Shown piece after piece: positions 5,588 to 5,994 of a DNA stretch of 5,994 bases (position 1 is the stretch's first letter; every line of letters begins with the position of its first letter). The translations under genes were made by a program, and so were the position numbers. Source of the DNA: Clostridium sp. Lineage in GTDB: Bacteria; Bacillota; Clostridia; Acetivibrionales; Acetivibrionaceae. The stretch lies in NCBI GenBank assembly GCA_012841175.1, contig DUVG01000217.1, positions 1 to 5,994 of the forward strand, written 5' to 3'. The notes under the pieces were generated by a model, which did not search any database, was not told the origin of the DNA, and saw only the letters and a program-made list of their open reading frames with translations.

Positions 5588-5994
5588 ATGAAAAATAGCA
5601 AGAAGTTGTTGATCATTTGTCTTTCAGTAGTACTTGCATTGTCATTTGCATTGGCAGGCTGTAAGAAAGACGGCGATGGAGGCAGTGAGGGCGAAAAAGG
5701 CTCTAACGGACAAAAAAATGTTACAATAAGTGCATTTATCAGCCGCGCAGGAACCAATCCCACAAAAGACAACAGAATTTATCAAAAGATTAAAGAAGAA
5801 TTTGGCGTTGAATTTAAATTTGAATATGTTGTGGGAGAAATAGGAGAAAGAGTTGGAACAATGACATCAGGTGGGGAATATCCCGATCTTATAGGTGTAC
5901 AGTCTAATGAAGCAAATCAGTTCATTGATGCAGGAGCGTTTATTCCACTAGAAAAATACATCAACGATGCAGAAAACTATCCAAATCTTAATAA
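5588..5994 (+). CDS. Solute-binding lipoprotein of a sugar ABC transporter, LplA/YtcQ-like (partial, 3' end missing)
   Basis: The first 135 codons of a secreted lipoprotein; the gene runs off the right edge. The ATG follows GGGGG (5576-5580) at 7 bases. The N-terminus is a lipoprotein signal: a basic start (MKNSKK), a hydrophobic core at about 7-23, and lipobox LAGC at 22-25, with Cys25 as the lipidation site. A flexible Gly/Ser/Asp/Glu/Lys linker follows at about 26-43. The mature part then begins as in family 1 solute-binding proteins: VTISAFIS, a helix, then FGVEFKFEYV, GGEYPDLIGV near 95-104 and AGAFIPLEKYI near 115-125. The pattern 'PDL...G.F.PL..YI' is typical of the long LplA-type receptors of CUT1 sugar transporters. 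It would deliver an oligosaccharide to permeases probably encoded just downstream, outside the window. Codons GGC, GGA and CGC are more frequent than in the regulator genes, which fits a highly expressed protein. The class is confident; the substrate is unknown. Confidence 0.85.
   Translation, partial: MKNSKKLLIICLSVVLALSFALAGCKKDGDGGSEGEKGSNGQKNVTISAFISRAGTNPTKDNRIYQKIKEEFGVEFKFEYVVGEIGERVGTMTSGGEYPDLIGVQSNEANQFIDAGAFIPLEKYINDAENYPNLN

Noticed and set aside
5572..5772. Open frame on the minus strand over the lipoprotein signal region
   Set aside because: It is antisense to a clear lipoprotein signal peptide and linker; the Ser/Pro/Leu-rich product is a shadow of the Gly/Glu/Lys linker codons.

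Overview
The window is AT-rich (roughly 30% G+C by eye) and uses strong AGGAGG-type ribosome binding sites. TTG and GTG starts and AGA/ATA-rich codons are common. It encodes a lipoprotein and a YesM/YesN-type two-component system, which points to a low-GC Firmicute, most likely a Clostridium or a close relative. The genus cannot be fixed from this sequence.

Layout, all on the + strand: (1) 3-140 is the last 45 codons of an unidentified gene. (2) 141-243 is a short AT-rich intergenic region with a candidate promoter and an imperfect dyad. (3) 244-1836 is a YesN-type response regulator with an AraC-family DNA-binding domain (RR1). (4) 1872-3707 is a YesM-type membrane histidine kinase. (5) 3734-5302 is a second, paralogous YesN-type response regulator (RR2). 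(6) 5303-5587 is a 285-base intergenic region with a consensus -10 box, inverted repeats and a leader hairpin. (7) 5588 to the window end is the first 135 codons of a lipoprotein that looks like an ABC-transporter solute-binding protein of the LplA/YtcQ kind.

The gaps between genes 3, 4 and 5 are only 35 and 26 bases and hold no terminator, so the three regulatory genes probably form one operon. The reading from family knowledge is that the kinase senses an extracellular signal, probably a saccharide or a ligand-loaded binding protein. It then phosphorylates Asp55 of one or both regulators, and these activate the transporter genes that start at 5588 and continue beyond the window. The promoter of the binding-protein gene has a perfect TATAAT but no good -35 box, as expected for an activator-dependent promoter.

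The main oddity is the arrangement of two full-length paralogous regulators flanking one kinase. Smaller ones are a His/Cys cluster unique to RR2, degenerate GGDEF-like middle domains in both regulators, and the leader hairpin of the lipoprotein mRNA. I see no RNA gene, mobile element, CRISPR array or clearly novel system; this looks like a duplicated-regulator variant of a known sugar-uptake control module.
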